Shown piece after piece: positions 41,685-41,782 of a stretch of DNA of 41,782 nucleotides; within the stretch, counting starts at the first letter, position 1; each line of letters starts with the position of its first letter. The DNA is from Acanthaster planci (Eukaryota > Echinodermata > Asteroidea > Valvatida > Acanthasteridae). The notes below the pieces were generated by a model, which saw only the letters and a program-made list of their open reading frames with translations, did not search any database and was not told the origin of the DNA. The translations under genes were made by a program, and so were the position numbers. Location of the stretch: positions 195,560 to 237,341 of the forward strand of contig NW_019091646.1 of NCBI RefSeq assembly GCF_001949145.1, written 5' to 3'.

Positions 41685-41782
41685 TCAATGGAAAATAGCT
41701 GGGGGAATCCGAATGTAAGCCCCAGACTTCCAACGCCCCAAAATTTTAACATCATCCTCAGACACACCTGCCATAGCCGCAG
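41685..41782 (-). CDS. Tyrosine recombinase C-terminus (partial, runs off the window)
   Basis: The minus strand from 41780 reads AAMAGVSEDDVKILGRWKSG followed by AYIR, then a stop at 41685-41687 after a few further residues. LGRWxSxAYxxxIR is the C-terminal signature of tyrosine recombinases of DIRS/Ngaro/Crypton-type elements. The tyrosine at 41715-41717 would be the DNA nucleophile. The catalytic Arg and His motifs lie beyond the window edge. The reading frame probably leaves this exon before the stop to splice to the SGNH exon at 41618. The exact donor is not evident. Confidence 0.75.
   Translation of the reverse strand, partial: AAMAGVSEDDVKILGRWKSGAYIRIPPAIFH

Overview
The window is animal nuclear DNA, not bacterial. 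It has long stretches without genes, GT-AG splice signals, AATAAA poly(A) signals, a tRNA-derived SINE fragment and several classes of eukaryotic DNA transposon. A frequent ACATGTACATGT motif, the abundance of TIR elements and a tyrosine-recombinase/SGNH gene suggest a marine invertebrate, perhaps a lancelet or other deuterostome or a mollusc. That placement is inference. There is one 64-base assembly gap (24496-24559) and single unknown bases at 1013 and 37228.

Only one cellular gene is recognised with confidence: a start-codon exon of a ZDHHC5/8-type palmitoyltransferase (13078-13187, minus strand). Its next exon was not found to the left, so positions 1-13077 are probably all first coding intron. 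Other exon-like pieces of unknown identity lie at 552-839 (-), 4614-5069 (+), 5211-5429 (+), 5584-5780 (+), 6345-6465 (-), 33154-33587 (-) and 34280-34465 (-).

Most of the window between 0.8 and 32.1 kb is built from a divergent composite repeat family. It has two tandem components. One is a unit of about 146 bp (four successive intervals in one array measure 147, 147, 147 and 144 bp) centred on a TGACGTCA (CRE-like) palindrome. The other is a unit of about 140-175 bp that carries one or two TGACGTCA sites and a phrase like 'acgtgtacaaagtcaatggg'. They are joined by a conserved module of about 500-800 bp (four copies, at 13.4, 17.0, 23.8 and 28.3 kb), an A-rich tract and a short hairpin-bearing junction ('actagaggt...aacagaacagaggg'). 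Copies at 1.4-2.8 and 9.1-11.9 kb run opposite to those at 15-32 kb. Because uninterrupted copies exist, later insertions can be read precisely: a 6.34-kb TA-flanked TIR element (2753-9095), a 182-bp hAT-like MITE made mostly of GAGACC repeats (11449-11630), and a Harbinger-like MITE carrying a tRNA-like SINE piece (24339-24675). A pogo/Tigger-like element (21937-22660) lies in less repetitive DNA.

From 32 to 39 kb there is low-complexity DNA, a few exon-like pieces, a tandem duplication and inverted repeats. The right end (39.4-41.8 kb) looks like a compact mobile element. A 19-bp minisatellite is followed by a decayed gene for a rolling-circle-initiator-like (Rep_trans-like) protein on the plus strand. 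About 35 bp past its end, a convergent minus-strand gene encodes the C-terminus of a tyrosine recombinase followed by an SGNH-hydrolase domain. Whether these two belong to one element is the most interesting open question here.
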